64,000 nucleotides of DNA from Arenicola marina (taxonomy: Eukaryota > Annelida > Polychaeta > Arenicolidae). The stretch's first letter is position 1. Every line of letters starts with the position of its first letter. The position numbers and the translations under genes were made by a program. The stretch lies in contig OZ025250.1 of NCBI GenBank assembly GCA_964019135.1, positions 53,567,357-53,631,356 on the forward strand, given 5' to 3'. The notes beneath the pieces are model-generated. The model had not been told where the DNA came from, did not search any database, and saw only the letters and a program-made list of their open reading frames with translations. Of this stretch, positions 11,579 to 23,200 are shown one piece after another.

Positions 11579-12273
11579 TAACCAGGCCCAATCTCGTGTA
11601 AACTTCTAAAGCTATACCCCGCAACCGCTCAATATATAGCAACAGTCTACCCGCTTTCTTCCTCAACTATGTATATGCCTGATCTAAAATCATTAAAAAC
11701 AAATCTCAGTGCACGTTCCCGTGAGCCTATCACAGGAATGCCACACAATGGGGCAATAATTAAAATGTCTAACGATGAATGAATTAAATAATGTGAGTTT
11801 GCTATCAAAATCCATGAATTTAGACACCTTAGCTAACAGATTGAGACTTTTACCGGCCTTTTTGCACAAACTTGATATGTGGCTGCGGAAATTTCCGCTC
11901 CACTATATGAATACCTAGTAATGTTTCTTCCTGTTCCGCTGCCAGTTCTGTACCAGAAACGGAAAACATTTAGTCTCACCTATTTCGTTTCTCCTTATTT
12001 TGTTTATGCTTAATAAGTTGTATATGTATTGGCAAAGGTGAAGATCAATGACAATAGAAGATTTGCACATGTTACTTGGTAGAATTCAATATGTGAGTAA
12101 CTCAACCGATTAGAAAAATAATATTTACTTTTCCGTTCTTGTCTCTCCTCGCTAAAGTGCGCTGATGGCGATGCGAAAATATGGTCGGAATTTAACATCT
12201 CCAGGCGCCTCAACGCTATTGGTCCGTGTGGTCTTTTGCCTTCGTATTTAGCATATAGGTCTTCCTCAAATCA

Positions 12274-12504
12274 ATCTTTCTCAAAGTGTTCTGAACATGC
12301 ATTTGACCGTCTGGTGGACTTAAAAGTCTCACGGGCAATGTTGTGAAGCCATTGCCGCAACAGCTGCTGGTCGCCTACTAGTAGTGGCAGGTCAGTGCTG
12401 ACAGATGGGGAGGGGTAGAAAGATATGTTGTTTGCTGTCCTTTTTCGCACTTGATTTCTTACTACCAACAGCGGAACAGTACATCGTTTTGCTATATAAA
12501 TGCA
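12274..12504 (-). pseudogene. THAP zinc-finger domain fragment
   Basis: The minus frame reads NNISFYPSP, then QWLHNIARETFKSTRRSNAC and SEHFEKD before a stop. This matches the core of the THAP DNA-binding domain: the FxFP-like start, the invariant Trp with WLxxI, the Lys/Thr stretch and the C-x2-H zinc ligands (ACSEHF). The N-terminal zinc pair is irregular, with cysteines six residues apart (CIYIAKRC) rather than two to four, and no initiator sits suitably close. THAP domains occur in animal transcription factors and in P-element-type transposases. An isolated copy in an intron is most likely a transposon or gene remnant. Confidence 0.5.
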
Positions 12505-14440
12505 TCGATGTCTCAAATTTCGGTTGTCACTATTCATGAGAAGTGTTAGGCCGACTTCTCCCAATTTCTCCCATGTAAACACATTTGTCGCCCAACGGAA
12601 GCACAACATCGGTGACGTCAACGCCTGCGTGTAATTGGCTAACTATGGCCGCGTGTTTAGAACATGCCGACACCCGCCTGACGGGCGAAAATCAGTATTT
12701 ATACCGTTGATGGGCGATTTTCTCGATGATGCTTTTTTTAAGTAAAATAATTAACTGCAAATACCTTTTTTAGCAATTTATTTTGATATCGCATTGCAAC
12801 CGCCGGGCATTTTCTTTTAAATTTACCATTTGAATTTTACTTGATTTGAATTTGACCTGATCCTCCCCTCACTAACCAGTTCATCGTTGTCAACAGGCAA
12901 GGTTTCGGTGTAATAGTACGGCCATATCCATGAGTTCCCGTTCCATTCGAATGAGATGAAGAGGTCCCAGGAGCCCAGTCTCTCCGGGTCCAGGATGAAA
13001 TTCCCCACTGCGCTGGTCTCCGGCTCCGAGAAGGCACAGGGTCCGATGTAGCCGATGGCGCAAGGGCTGGTGGGACCGCCCTCTGTATTGGAGTGCAGTT
13101 ATGGGTCACTAAGTAGATGGCTACAATGAATGAGGGTTTTAGGCCACATTTGTGCACACATAAATTGAGCCTTGCTGTATCAGATATCAGCAGGTGACGT
13201 TGAAAGCAGAGCAAGCAGCGGCAAGCAGAGCGGGAACCATTGTACTAAAGGTGAATTACGGACCATCACATCTTGCTGACTGGGTTCGCCTATAATTATT
13301 GACGACTGTGTCCATCTTGAGATAATAATATTTAATCGTGACATAATATAAAATGAAGTAGAATAATTGCCAAATACCGGTCATGTACTAAGCTCTTAGA
13401 AATAAAGAGGCCGAATCTCAGTTTGGTTGTATGCTTTATGCATACGATTTTAGCGATTTCTTGGCACGTTCTCTTTTCGCAAACATTCTCATCTGTTTAG
13501 TTTATGCAGTTGGTTTTGAAATAAAAGATAACGTGTTGCCGCCATTTTAACACACAGTCCCAGGGGAGGGGGAAGGGGTGGTGATCTCTGGGTGACGTCC
13601 CGGCCGGGGGCGCAATAGGAGCATATCTCACAAACTCTGGGGTCATATATAATAGTTGCCTATTATAGTTTCGACGGATGTACAACGACATTTTCGCATT
13701 TTATATTGTAATCCAGCGTTGTGCAAACATGTTCGAATTCCGAACCAGGACTTAATCACTTGGCGTAATGACGACTTTGGTTGGTGTTCTTTACCGCTCC
13801 AGTGGTAACCAAAGTTGTGGCCGTAGTCTACCCCTTGACATCCGCTCTCGGGACGAATGGAGCGAGACTTTTGCCACGTGTGGTCCTGCTCAACAGAAAA
13901 AAAACAGGTTGATTCGTTTCCATGAAGAGCTTGTTTGGTTTTCATGCAACCGGTTTCCTTTGGCGTTCGGTATACAGTTCGGTACACAGTTTGGTATATA
14001 TGCCATGTACGACCTTTTGACATCCGAAAGTTGAGCAAGAAAGGTCTCCATTTCAGTCAGGAGACCACCATTAACAGACCACACATATCCCTGTTATTGA
14101 GTCATTACGGTCCAAGTTGTGAAATATGACTAAGACAATTGTGGAGCAATAATTACGGGCCACGTTATATATATCCACTGAGTTCCACCACAGAACCTAC
14201 GGTAGTCCAGGTGTAGACATAGCCGTCTGGATTAATACTGGGCAGGATGTATACATCGTAGTTGTCGAGAATGTTCTGGATCTCAGGATCCCTGTCGAAA
14301 TCCTTGACAAGCTACAGCGGAAAGGACATCATAATTATTCGCCCAGCATGTTTGACATCTTCTCGTCGTCAGGCTTAGTTGCGTGAATGAACATTTATAA
14401 GTGTGTGATGTGGTCACGTGGTCATTGTGTGATGTTGTAT

Positions 14441-14905
14441 CACCACCACATTTGATCACCTTGCATCATCACCACATTTGATAACCTTGCATCACCACCA
14501 CATTTGATCACCTTGCATCACCACCGCATTTGATCACCTTGCATTACCACCACATTTGAAAACCTTGCATCACCACCGCATTTGATCACCCTGCATCACC
14601 ACCACATTTGATCACCTTGCATCACCACCGCATTTGATCACCTTGCATAACCACCGCATTTGATAACCTTGCATCATCACCACATTTGATAACCTTGCAT
14701 CATCACCACATTTGATAGCCTTGCATCACCACCACATTTGATCACCTTGCATCACCACCGCATTTGATCACCTTGCATCACAACAGCATTTGATCACCTT
14801 GCATTACCACCACGTTTGATAACCTTGCATCAACGCCACATTTTGATCCACTTGCACCACCGTCGCAATTAGTTACCTAGCACCACGATCACATTATTTT
14901 GTCAG
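14441..14905. repeat. 26-base minisatellite in carboxypeptidase-like intron
   Basis: About 17 tandem copies of CACCACCACATTTGATCACC plus TTGCAT. Most units are near-exact, with an alternating A/G at one position, and they degrade at the right end. Regular spacing without unique spacers shows a minisatellite, not a CRISPR array. Confidence 0.9.
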
Positions 14906-17392
14906 TTTGCATACTTGTTTTTTCATTTTTACCATATTTAGTTACCATGTATCACCACAACATTTGGTCGCGTTGTTCTAACTTGCTGGGTTGTAGCCCA
15001 GGGGACTAAGGCATCGAGAACTACAAACCTGGCGGCTCTCGGCGAGGAGGCTGTATACGTACCTATGCGCGAAGAAGAGTAAACAATACATCTACCAAAT
15101 CAAACGATCAGGCTCACGGCGAATGGATACTGAGTACAGTACAGATGCTGACCCTGTCGATCAGGTAGAGACCGGTAGCGACGCTGATCCACACTTTGGG
15201 AATCACGCCGCTGTGAAGCCAAATGGACCGCTTTCCGGTTCCGCCGGTACTGACCTGTTTGAAAGGCATCGACACCAGATGACAAAGCGTCAAATACCAG
15301 CATGCCAATACCAGCATTCACAAAAGAAAAAAAAAATTCACTAGTTTCAGTACCTCCGATGGAAATGACAAAGATTAATACCATTTTGGCGCCAACAAAT
15401 GGGGTCTCACGAAGAAACCATTCGCTACTGATATGCGCGGGAAAGTTAACGAAAGTTAGTGAAATACCAAAACAAATTAGTTATCACGAGGCTCTCCACT
15501 ATGAACACCAAGATATGCGAAAAAGCCGTGTCTGAGACACGATTGGATCCGGACCTTATCTTCGATAACATTTATAACAAATTCTTTAGATCGTCGGTTA
15601 TCCGATTTCTAGTGCCAAACGCTTGCGACACCGCCTTGCCACAAACAGTTTTTTTTAAGTATATGGGATGGGAAATTTTTTTTATGTGAATCAGGTGCAA
15701 ATTTGGTTAAATTATTTAACTAGCTTCAGTGACACTACACGATCCGTCATAACGTCCACGTGACCTCCTCCTCTCAACAAACTCAATTAAACCGTTCTCC
15801 TACATATTTACCCATGTATTCCCCATTATATGTGTTTATTACAGATACACTATGTAACAGCTGTATACTTATTACCCAATGTAAAGTAATATGTTGTTAT
15901 GTACCTGTTGACTTGGCGATGACAAATACATCAACATAACCTATGGAGAACAGGCAGATGCAGAATGTTTTACCTGACATTATTATATATTATACTCCTC
16001 AATGCTCTTCAGTCACCCATTGTCGCATATCCATTATGTCGCCGCTTCTCCTTACAAAGTTGAGCAAATCTTGTTGTACTACTGGATGCACTCACCGTGA
16101 AAGCTCTCAGACTTCTGCCTTCCCAGGAGTAACCGATCGTCTCCAAGCTGCAGCGGGAGCCGCACAACGCGTCCATCTCATCCAGCTATACGTTCATCTG
16201 CAGAAAGCGTGTGACAGTGTTGATTATAAGCCAATTGGAACAAGTAGTCATCACACAATCATACCGAAGCCATCAATGTTGTGGGCCGGTTTTTAAGAGA
16301 AGAGCTAAGGGATATATATGAGCTATAGGGGCCAGCAAAAATAACACGCGTTCATAAAAGGATTATGTATTAAACTGGTGATTCGCGTCTGTTGGGTGAC
16401 GCGCCCTCACTAGTGACAACATTTGAGTACCAGGAACCAGCTAACTGCCCGGTTTGTGCGTCAAGAATCGGGTGTTCGGGAATATGATTTTGGCTTGCTT
16501 TGCTCCGGGCTTTCCCACAATAATAGTATTATATAATTAAAGATGAGACATTGATACATCAAAAATACGTAGTCATCAGCAAGTCATGTTCGATCATTCC
16601 GTTGGAAGCGTTGCATGTTGAGGATACTCATAGATGTTTACATTTCTGAGACAAACGAAGCAACCATGCTGTAGGTACTGTAGTACTTAAGAGTTCCCCC
16701 ACCCCTTGTGTGCACTACGTCATAAACATTGATATCATACTTTCGGTGCCCTTCATAATGAGGACCATATAGTAACGCATACATAAATTAAAGAGTTAAC
16801 ACCTTTTTCAGATTGTATGTCCAGTAAGTGCGTCCAATATATTCAGTAAGTCTTCAGCAAATTCTAGCATGTACGTTGCTTCATGAGCAACTTTGATATT
16901 AATATTGACAAGCATACGGCACATCCTGCTGGATTACCTCATCCCAAGTTAGGTAATAAGTGAAGTTGTAGTCACGTAATCCAACTGTCGGGTCTCTTCC
17001 GCCGATATTCTTGTCGATATTTCTGCAATATCAATATGATAGATTCAACTGACATATTTCTGACAGAATGGTATTGTACTCCGCACTATTCATCATGATT
17101 ATTTCATAGATATGCTGACTACTATATTACTACTATATTAATGTAGATAATTAGTACCTCCAAGTTGTGCGCTCAAAAGATATTGTCGTAATGTCAGATA
17201 TGTCCCATCTAAAATATATTAAAGTTCAACCAAGTGTCGTACGCCTTGCTTTGGTTATCGGACAAAGCAGTAACGTAATCATCAGGGAGATAACGTCTTC
17301 ATAACAACGCGCCTCGCCATTAGCATGAAGCTTGAACACTTAAACAGATTAAGTATATGCTTAAAGAAATATGTTCTGTAATTTTTGTATTG

Positions 17393-17558
17393 CAGGGGCG
17401 GATCTAGGAATTTGCCAAGGGGGGGGGGTTGCTGTGTGAAAACCTGCGACCGGCGGGGGGGGGGGGCTCTGCTCGGAGAAGCCGACTTTAACAGTTTATG
17501 TTCACGTTCCCAAGAGGGGGTTGCAACCCCCCTAACCCCCCCTCTGGATCCGCCCCTA
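17393..17558. mobile_element. hAT-like MITE with GGGGCGGATC ends and long G tracts
   Basis: The left end CAGGGGCGGATCTAGG and right end CTGGATCCGCCCCT are inverted. The interior has runs of ten to twelve G and the stretch GCGACCGGCGG. TATTGC is shared by both flanks (imperfect target duplication). A related, longer copy lies at 49646-50117. It lies between the first two recognised exons of the carboxypeptidase-like relic. Confidence 0.6.
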
Positions 17559-18377
17559 TATTGCATAAAATAGTCCGCGTTTTATGTTGAGGTTGTTTTA
17601 CAGACTCAACGAGATATAAAACTTGTGTTTCTCCAAACCAAATGTTCTCACATGCAAATGCAAAACACATACTGTAAAGTTCGTTTTGAAGAGTAGAAAA
17701 AGCCATATGGATCACTCTAATTACGACGAACCTGTAGCAAACCACAGGTGCCTCAATCGTGGGTGGTGGGGGCCGGAGGGGGTGGGGGGGGGGGGCGGGT
17801 TCACACATATCTCATATAAAGAGAGAAGGTAGGCAAAGCCTTTTGCAGCCAGAAAACCGAACAACATCGGTCGATTTCGTCAACAAATTGCCACGACTGC
17901 GCGGTTTCCTCGCTTAATTCAATGCTTCAACACTTTACGCACGAAATTCTCACGCCATCCCCTTCAAACACACCTTTAAATCGCCCCCCCCCCCTTCCAT
18001 CCCACCCCACCCACCCACGATTGAGGCACCTGTGAGCAAACACACTCACTTTGCGTAGAATCCCATCGGGTTAACATCCTAGTCGAGTAGGCAGCGCGTT
18101 AGGCTATTGTCCAGTGTGCTCCGCAAGCGACCGGTGCGTCATTCGAATCGCAACCGTGTAAATGTCTATATACATATCCCATGATGTTCTTTGCAAATAG
18201 TAGAGGATACTACCAGAGATAGTTGACAAGTTAATTAACCCTTCCCATGCGACATGTATCAGTCTCACTTTAACCAACCAGCTATTTGCCATCTACTTAC
18301 CCATTGTAGTTGACTTTGGAGGCATAGGCCACAGTCAGGGCGCAGAGGCATGCAGCAAGGATGTGAGCGTCCACGAT

Positions 18378-19255
18378 AACAGGTGTTTGAAACAGCAATG
18401 ACGGTAATATACATCGGAATCGCCTTCAATACTAACTCGCTGCATCACTCGAAGGCCGATCAAATGTTGTAAGGTGGGTCGCTTCTCATGAATTCATATT
18501 ACCAGTTACAATAACGTCCTTATCGTTATCAGCGGCACAGATGGCTCTTTCCTCACCATGGTGTTGAAGTGTGGGTGGTGAGGTTGCGTAATCAGGTAAT
18601 CAGGCTTGGCCGTTATCGGAGATGCCACAGTTCAAGGCAAACCTGCTTGGAAGCTAATTACTGGTAAGTTGTGCATATAGTAATGTCATATAGTGTTGCT
18701 CATTGCAAAAGTATTGTACTGTTTTCTAAATAAATGTGTGAATAGACAGGTTGTTGCACAGTCAGAAGGGGGAACGTTAAGGGACATTGTACACAAATGT
18801 GGTGCACCCCTTCCCACCACACTGCACCCTGTGAATGTGTGATACGGAGATACTTGCGTTACACCCCCCATTTCTTTAAAACAAGATTTGTTCACAAAGG
18901 AATTTAATTAATTTAGGACTCAATCACCCCCCCCCTTCTTGACGGGTAGTATGCCAACAACTGACGAAATCCTAGATCGTGCCTGCATATACTTACTTCC
19001 AGCCGGTACACTGCATACCAACTATGCAGTTAAATTATATGATATTTCTTCTCCGGCGGATTAAATGAATATTAATAAACCTGATCGAGTAAATTTGCAT
19101 AACAAGGTATTCTGGGATAACATCTCACATTTATGATTTAATCCTTGTTTAGGAAAATTATGTGACGTCGCGCCATTCCTTTAATTGTTCATTATCCAGA
19201 AAAAAGCTCCGGGAACAGACCTAGCCGTGATTTAATTAACGTAAGCGTGCGTTAT
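18378..19255. other. Gene-poor stretch
   Basis: Upstream (minus-strand sense) of the carboxypeptidase-like first exon. It may include that gene's former promoter, but I see no clear TATA-type site, exon or repeat. Open frames are under 70 codons and unsupported. Confidence 0.4.
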
Positions 19256-19365
19256 GTACTAGTTAAAGAACGAGCTGGAGTGCATTCGCCAAAAACAAAG
19301 CACGAGACGCGATAGCGTCGAGTAGATTATTTGGCGAATGCACGACAGCGAGTTCTTTAACGTAC
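19256..19365. repeat. Nested hairpin: 36-base inverted arms around an inner palindrome
   Basis: The left arm (GTACTAGTTAAAGAACGAG to GCATTCGCCAAA) and right arm (TTTGGCGAATGCAC to GAGTTCTTTAACGTAC) are nearly perfect inverted copies with about 34 bases between. The loop itself holds a second palindrome, GACGCGATAGCGTC. Loop and arms are GC-richer than the flanks. No transposon ends or target duplication are obvious. Confidence 0.8.
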
Positions 19366-19639
19366 TTATAAAATTGTTATAACAAGGCATGGTATATGCT
19401 CCCGTTTGGACACAGGAATTGACTATTGTGTCAATTGCACTGCCCGACGAATACATGAGGCACATGGTGGAAACAACGGTGAAGCCCCAGGGGGGAGGGT
19501 AGGGGTGGGAAGTCGTGGATGAAGTAGACATGTTGGAAGTCATTGCTTCTTAGTTTCGTGAAAACATAGCCCCCTAAAAAGCGATATGACGGATATAATG
19601 AGACATGTATGCAATCGATAACTGTGGAATTTCCATATA

Positions 19640-19746
19640 TTGTGAGATTTCGGATCTAACCCCCGCCCCTTTGCTGCTTGACATTAACTTACGCATTGCA
19701 TTGCGGGGTCACGTGCCCCTGACCCTACCTCCCGGATCCGCCACTG
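19640..19746. mobile_element. Remnant of hAT-like MITE
   Basis: The right end CGGATCCGCCACTG matches the GGATCCGCCCCT ends of the family seen at 17393-17558. The left part (GGATCTAACCCCCGCCCC) is only loosely related. It is a decayed fragment with an uncertain left edge. Confidence 0.35.
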
Positions 19747-20389
19747 TATATGGTGTGTTCGAAATCTGCGGGATCACCGACATCCCTGATGAACTTCGAA
19801 GAGAGATAAATTGAGAGATAAGACGAAAACTACAATTCTGAGAATCTGAGCCAACGTTATTTTTGAGGCATTCTTAGAGAATTGCTTTTAAACAAACCGT
19901 AGCTCATCTTGCTGTGACATTGACCTTGAATATTGATATTGTGCAACGTCGTCAAGCGTGCCCAAACACTAATGTTCTGTTTTGAGCAATGTGTTGTTTA
20001 TCTGACTTCTTGCCTTTATGGATATTTTGAGGAGGTAATTTTCTCCCAAAAATGCTGTTATAGGGTTCGATGTTATATTTTTGGAATGTTTTCCACAAAA
20101 ACGATTGGGCAGTTACAATTTAAAATGTGTGTCGTGTCCTGTCTTTTGGACAAGCCGACAAGTGACATGTGTAAGGCGTCGTTCAGTATGGCGTTCTTGA
20201 GCTTAGCGTCCCCAAATTTGACCCCTGGTCGCATTCCCTCCACGGTGAGGCGCCTGGAATATAAAGAAGATACTGATCATCAGCCAGATTGAATTATCTG
20301 CGAAACACACGTAATGTGTCCGTTCTCTGTTTCATATTTCATTAGCTGGTGAGAAATTAACCAGTTCATCGGCTAAAATAAGATTCGCT

Positions 20390-21290
20390 AACCCTCACCC
20401 CCCCCCCCCCCCACCCCCACCCCCATCCACCAGCTCCTGCACTCATCCCTCCCACCGCCTCCACCCACACTTGCCAGACTCATACACTCACCCCCCCCCC
20501 CGCCCATCCACAGCCCCCGTGCATGGGGGGAGGGGGGGAGGGGCACACGCTCTTGCACACGTTCTTGCACACGTCCGAGCTGCACCAATTGCATTTAATC
20601 AACTCCTCGCCCCCCCCCCCCAACCCGCTCCCCCCCACCAACCGATGGTTAATGAACTTCTTTCTGCCCAGGCCCCACACCCATCAACCCGACTCCTGCA
20701 GGCCCACCCCGAACCCACCGACACCCTTCAGATAAGTAAACCCCTCACCCCCCGCTTACCAGCACCCACCAGACTCATACACTCTGGCCCGCGCCCCAAC
20801 TGCCACCGAAACGAACCAGACTTATGAACTCCTGCCCTGCTCCATTCCCCAGGACCCCCGAAGCCCGTTAGACTGATGTAACCTTGCCCCTCCCCCGATC
20901 GTTCCCCACCCACTTCACCATATTCCGGCCCCCCACCCCGCCCGCCACTTCTGCCCGCCCCCCTTCCAGCACCCACCAGACAAGCTCTGCTCCCCCCCAC
21001 CGTCCACCGACATTCACCAGACTCGAGCTCTGCTGGCCCCTTGCCACCCCCCCCCCTTCCCGTCCTAACACCCACCGGACTCTCCTGGCCCCTGCCCCCC
21101 GTCCTAACAGCCACAGGACTGCCCCCCCCCCCCTCCTTCGTCTTAACACCCACCAGACTTTCCTGGCCCCTGCCCCCTCGTTCTGCCATCCACCGGACTC
21201 GTGCTCTCCTGCCCCCTGCCCCCTCGTAACGTCCTCACATTCACCAAACTCATGCTATTCTGGCCCTCGCGTTGTTTTTGAACTCATTGG
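20390..21290. repeat. C-rich low-complexity tract with degenerate repeats
   Basis: Many runs of eight to fourteen C are interleaved with repeated CACCAGACTC and CTCCTGGCCCC(T)GCCCCC phrases, roughly 45 bases apart in the right half. Overlapping long open frames on both strands (up to 153 codons) are by-products of the skewed composition. The minus strand could form G-quadruplexes. Confidence 0.75.
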
Positions 21291-21390
21291 GCCAAGATCA
21301 AAGGGTGTTATATGACCTGGTCGTGAACGACAGAAAACTCGTATGGCGTATGGCGTGTGATGTTATGAAGTAGGGCCGAAGAGGAAGACA

Positions 21391-21460
21391 GTGGGTGGGT
21401 GTATGAGGGTGGGGGGTGGGGGGCTGGGCGGTATAACCCATGCGGGGGAGAGGGGGCTGT
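21391..21460 (+). repeat. G-rich tract with quadruplex potential
   Basis: Successive G runs (GTGGGTGGGTG, GGTGGGGGGTGGGGGGCTGGG) satisfy the simple four-run spacing rule on the plus strand. No gene is adjacent. Confidence 0.45.
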
Positions 21461-22040
21461 AAGGGAAATTGATTCTATAAATACTCTTCGTCAATCTCCA
21501 ATCACAAATATATGTCAACTGACATATTTGTGAGACCATATAAGTTACTCTATATATTTGCTTCAACTTCATATCACATGATACGTTCTAGATAGAGACA
21601 GTCAGTGAGTCGGTCCGGAACTATGTGTTACCCGACGCAAAGTACGCCGCGTAGAAACTGAACCCACTGTTTGGCAAATTCAAGTGGACCTTCATGTGAT
21701 TTATTATGAAGCAACACCGCCTGTCTTTTGTCAGCTTGTCCAACAGCAATATACGACACACATTTAAAATTGTAACATTTTGGGACGCGAAGACGTCCGG
21801 ACGTGAATGCATGCAATGGTTTTCTCACTGACATCCCGGCGTCCGGACGTGAAAACGTGATGGTTTCGGGGAAGACGCCGATACTTCCGGACGCGATGAC
21901 GTCCATTTACCTCCACACCAGAGAGTTCCAAGACGCGTTGGTGCCCAGACGTGTTTACGTAACGTGCTGGACTGTTATTGGTTCTATGTGACTGGTTCGC
22001 AGCAATGACTGTTTGTATACGATCAACGCCCCCTGGTGGG

Positions 22041-22155
22041 TCAAGAGTAATACTATTTGCGAAAAAGGACATGGGAGATTTATCCTGCGACCACACAGAC
22101 ATGGCCACAGCGGGGCTCGAACCATCGATCCGCGTGCCGTTAAGCTCTCAGATGG
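22041..22155 (-). mobile_element. tRNA-derived SINE, truncated
   Basis: Matches the minus strand of the fuller SINE at 61307-61558: the TTTATCCTGCGACCACACAG stretch, then GGGGCTCGAACC (B-box complement) and AGGCTCTCAG-like head. Both ends are truncated. The same insertion sits at 43247-43398 in the other block, so it predates the duplication. Confidence 0.6.
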
Positions 22156-22979
22156 ACAGCATGTAGGCATATATGTTGAAAGTACATTTGATGAACTCAA
22201 ACATAAATCAAATCGTGCACACAGTGGCTTCTCCAAGCGGACCTTAGCGCAGTCAAAAAAAAGAGAAGCTTTGCTTGCGCTTACGACCTCTTGAAGACAG
22301 AGGCGTGCATAGTACTAAAGCGGTATATTTGCCAGAGATGTGCTACCAAGACCAAGTGAGTCACCGCTGAAGTGATATACACACATAAACACCGTTCCTT
22401 GGCGCCGCGCACCTTCTTCTCTGCGGTCACTAGGTTTTAGAGTGCCCTTCACCAGTCTTTACGTGACGTACTTCGGCTGAGGTAACAGATAGTTCCGATG
22501 TAACATAATAACCTGTCCGGCCGTGATTAACCAGTTCTTTTATGTCAATGACCCTAACCAAAACACTAACCTAACCATAAAGCTAACATACATGTCCCAC
22601 TTGCATAGCTTTCCTATCCTTTACGTATGCGAACTCGTCAACCGGACACTTTATCACGCCCGACAAGTTAACATGCTACAGCGGACTGACTTGCTGAAAG
22701 TACGTCTTTACAAATTGGGGGAGACGAACGACATTTGGGGGAGCATACATTGTATTTAGAACGTAGCATGTGATATAAATTTGAAGGCAATAGAGCATAT
22801 GTTCACAAAATATATATCGGTTGACCTATTTGTGGTTGTAGTATGAAGATATAACAATCTGAAAAGCGAACTATGTTGACACATGCCGTATGTAAATCGA
22901 CCGTTGTTGACATTTTGCTGGCTGAGCATTTTGGAAAAGAAAAACACATATCCTAAGATAAGTTGATGTGTTATGTGTA

Positions 22980-23200
22980 CATTATATATCGTGAAGTGTT
23001 TTACGCGGTCCGTTACACAATGGAGAGGGGCAGCCTTTGACATTTGACCCTGCGTGTCAACGCGGAAGTAAGAAACGAAGTAAGATATGCGAGCTCCCAG
23101 CATAACCAGACACACAATACACCGGGGCGATGGATACCAGAACAGTATGGCTGCTCCCAGTTGGGCTCCTGAGCGGTAGGTCTGTGACAAAGTCAGTAAT
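22980..23200. repeat. Interspersed segment, copy 1 of 3
   Basis: The stretch with ACAATGGAGAGGGGCAGCC and ATGGCTGCTCCCAGTTGGG recurs at 35600-35830 and 44810-45060. The first and third are positional partners in the two blocks; the 35.6 kb copy is extra. Its minus strand has a splice-acceptor-like TTTGTCACAG followed by an open frame in two copies, but no frame is kept in all three. Repeat family unrecognised. Confidence 0.6.

Larger units (their letters stand above)
8337..18377 (-). pseudogene. M14 (carboxypeptidase A/B-like) gene relic, eight exons recognised
   Basis: Exons on the minus strand in order: 18377-18301 (signal peptide-like, LAACLCALTVAYA then SKVNYNG, no in-frame ATG seen); 17022-16938 (DYNFTYYLTWDE); 16197-16096 (IGYSWEGRSLRAFT); 15254-15153 (VSTGGTGKRSIWLHSGV); 14311-14201 (NYDVYILPSINPDGYVYTW); 13885-13795 (SRSIRPESGCQGVDYGHN); 13082-12877 (GPCAFSEPETSAVGNFIL); 8515-8337 (GTIIDWAHEVVGIPYVYT to the stop). 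Phases match from exon 2 to exon 7. One exon expected between the last two was not found, nor was the usual activation peptide. Family zinc ligands are replaced: HxxE reads IPKV, and the later His reads Glu in LFISFEWNG. The catalytic Glu of FELRD is lost (YTIFPRN), and the NR pair reads GH. Exon 3 carries an in-frame TAG where Trp is usual. Catalysis is not possible, and the stop argues for a pseudogene. Confidence 0.75.

Noticed and set aside
14441-14905. Regular 26-base repeats as a CRISPR array
   Set aside because: Units are head-to-tail with no unique spacers, in an animal-type intron.
18061-18160. tRNA-like stretch (CCTAGTCGAGTAGGCAGCGC ... CATTCGAATCG)
   Set aside because: The A- and B-box resemblance is weak and the arms do not pair; at most a decayed SINE head.
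20728-21189. 153-codon minus-strand frame
   Set aside because: Low-complexity Gly/Arg-rich translation of a C-rich tract, with equally long overlapping frames on the other strand.
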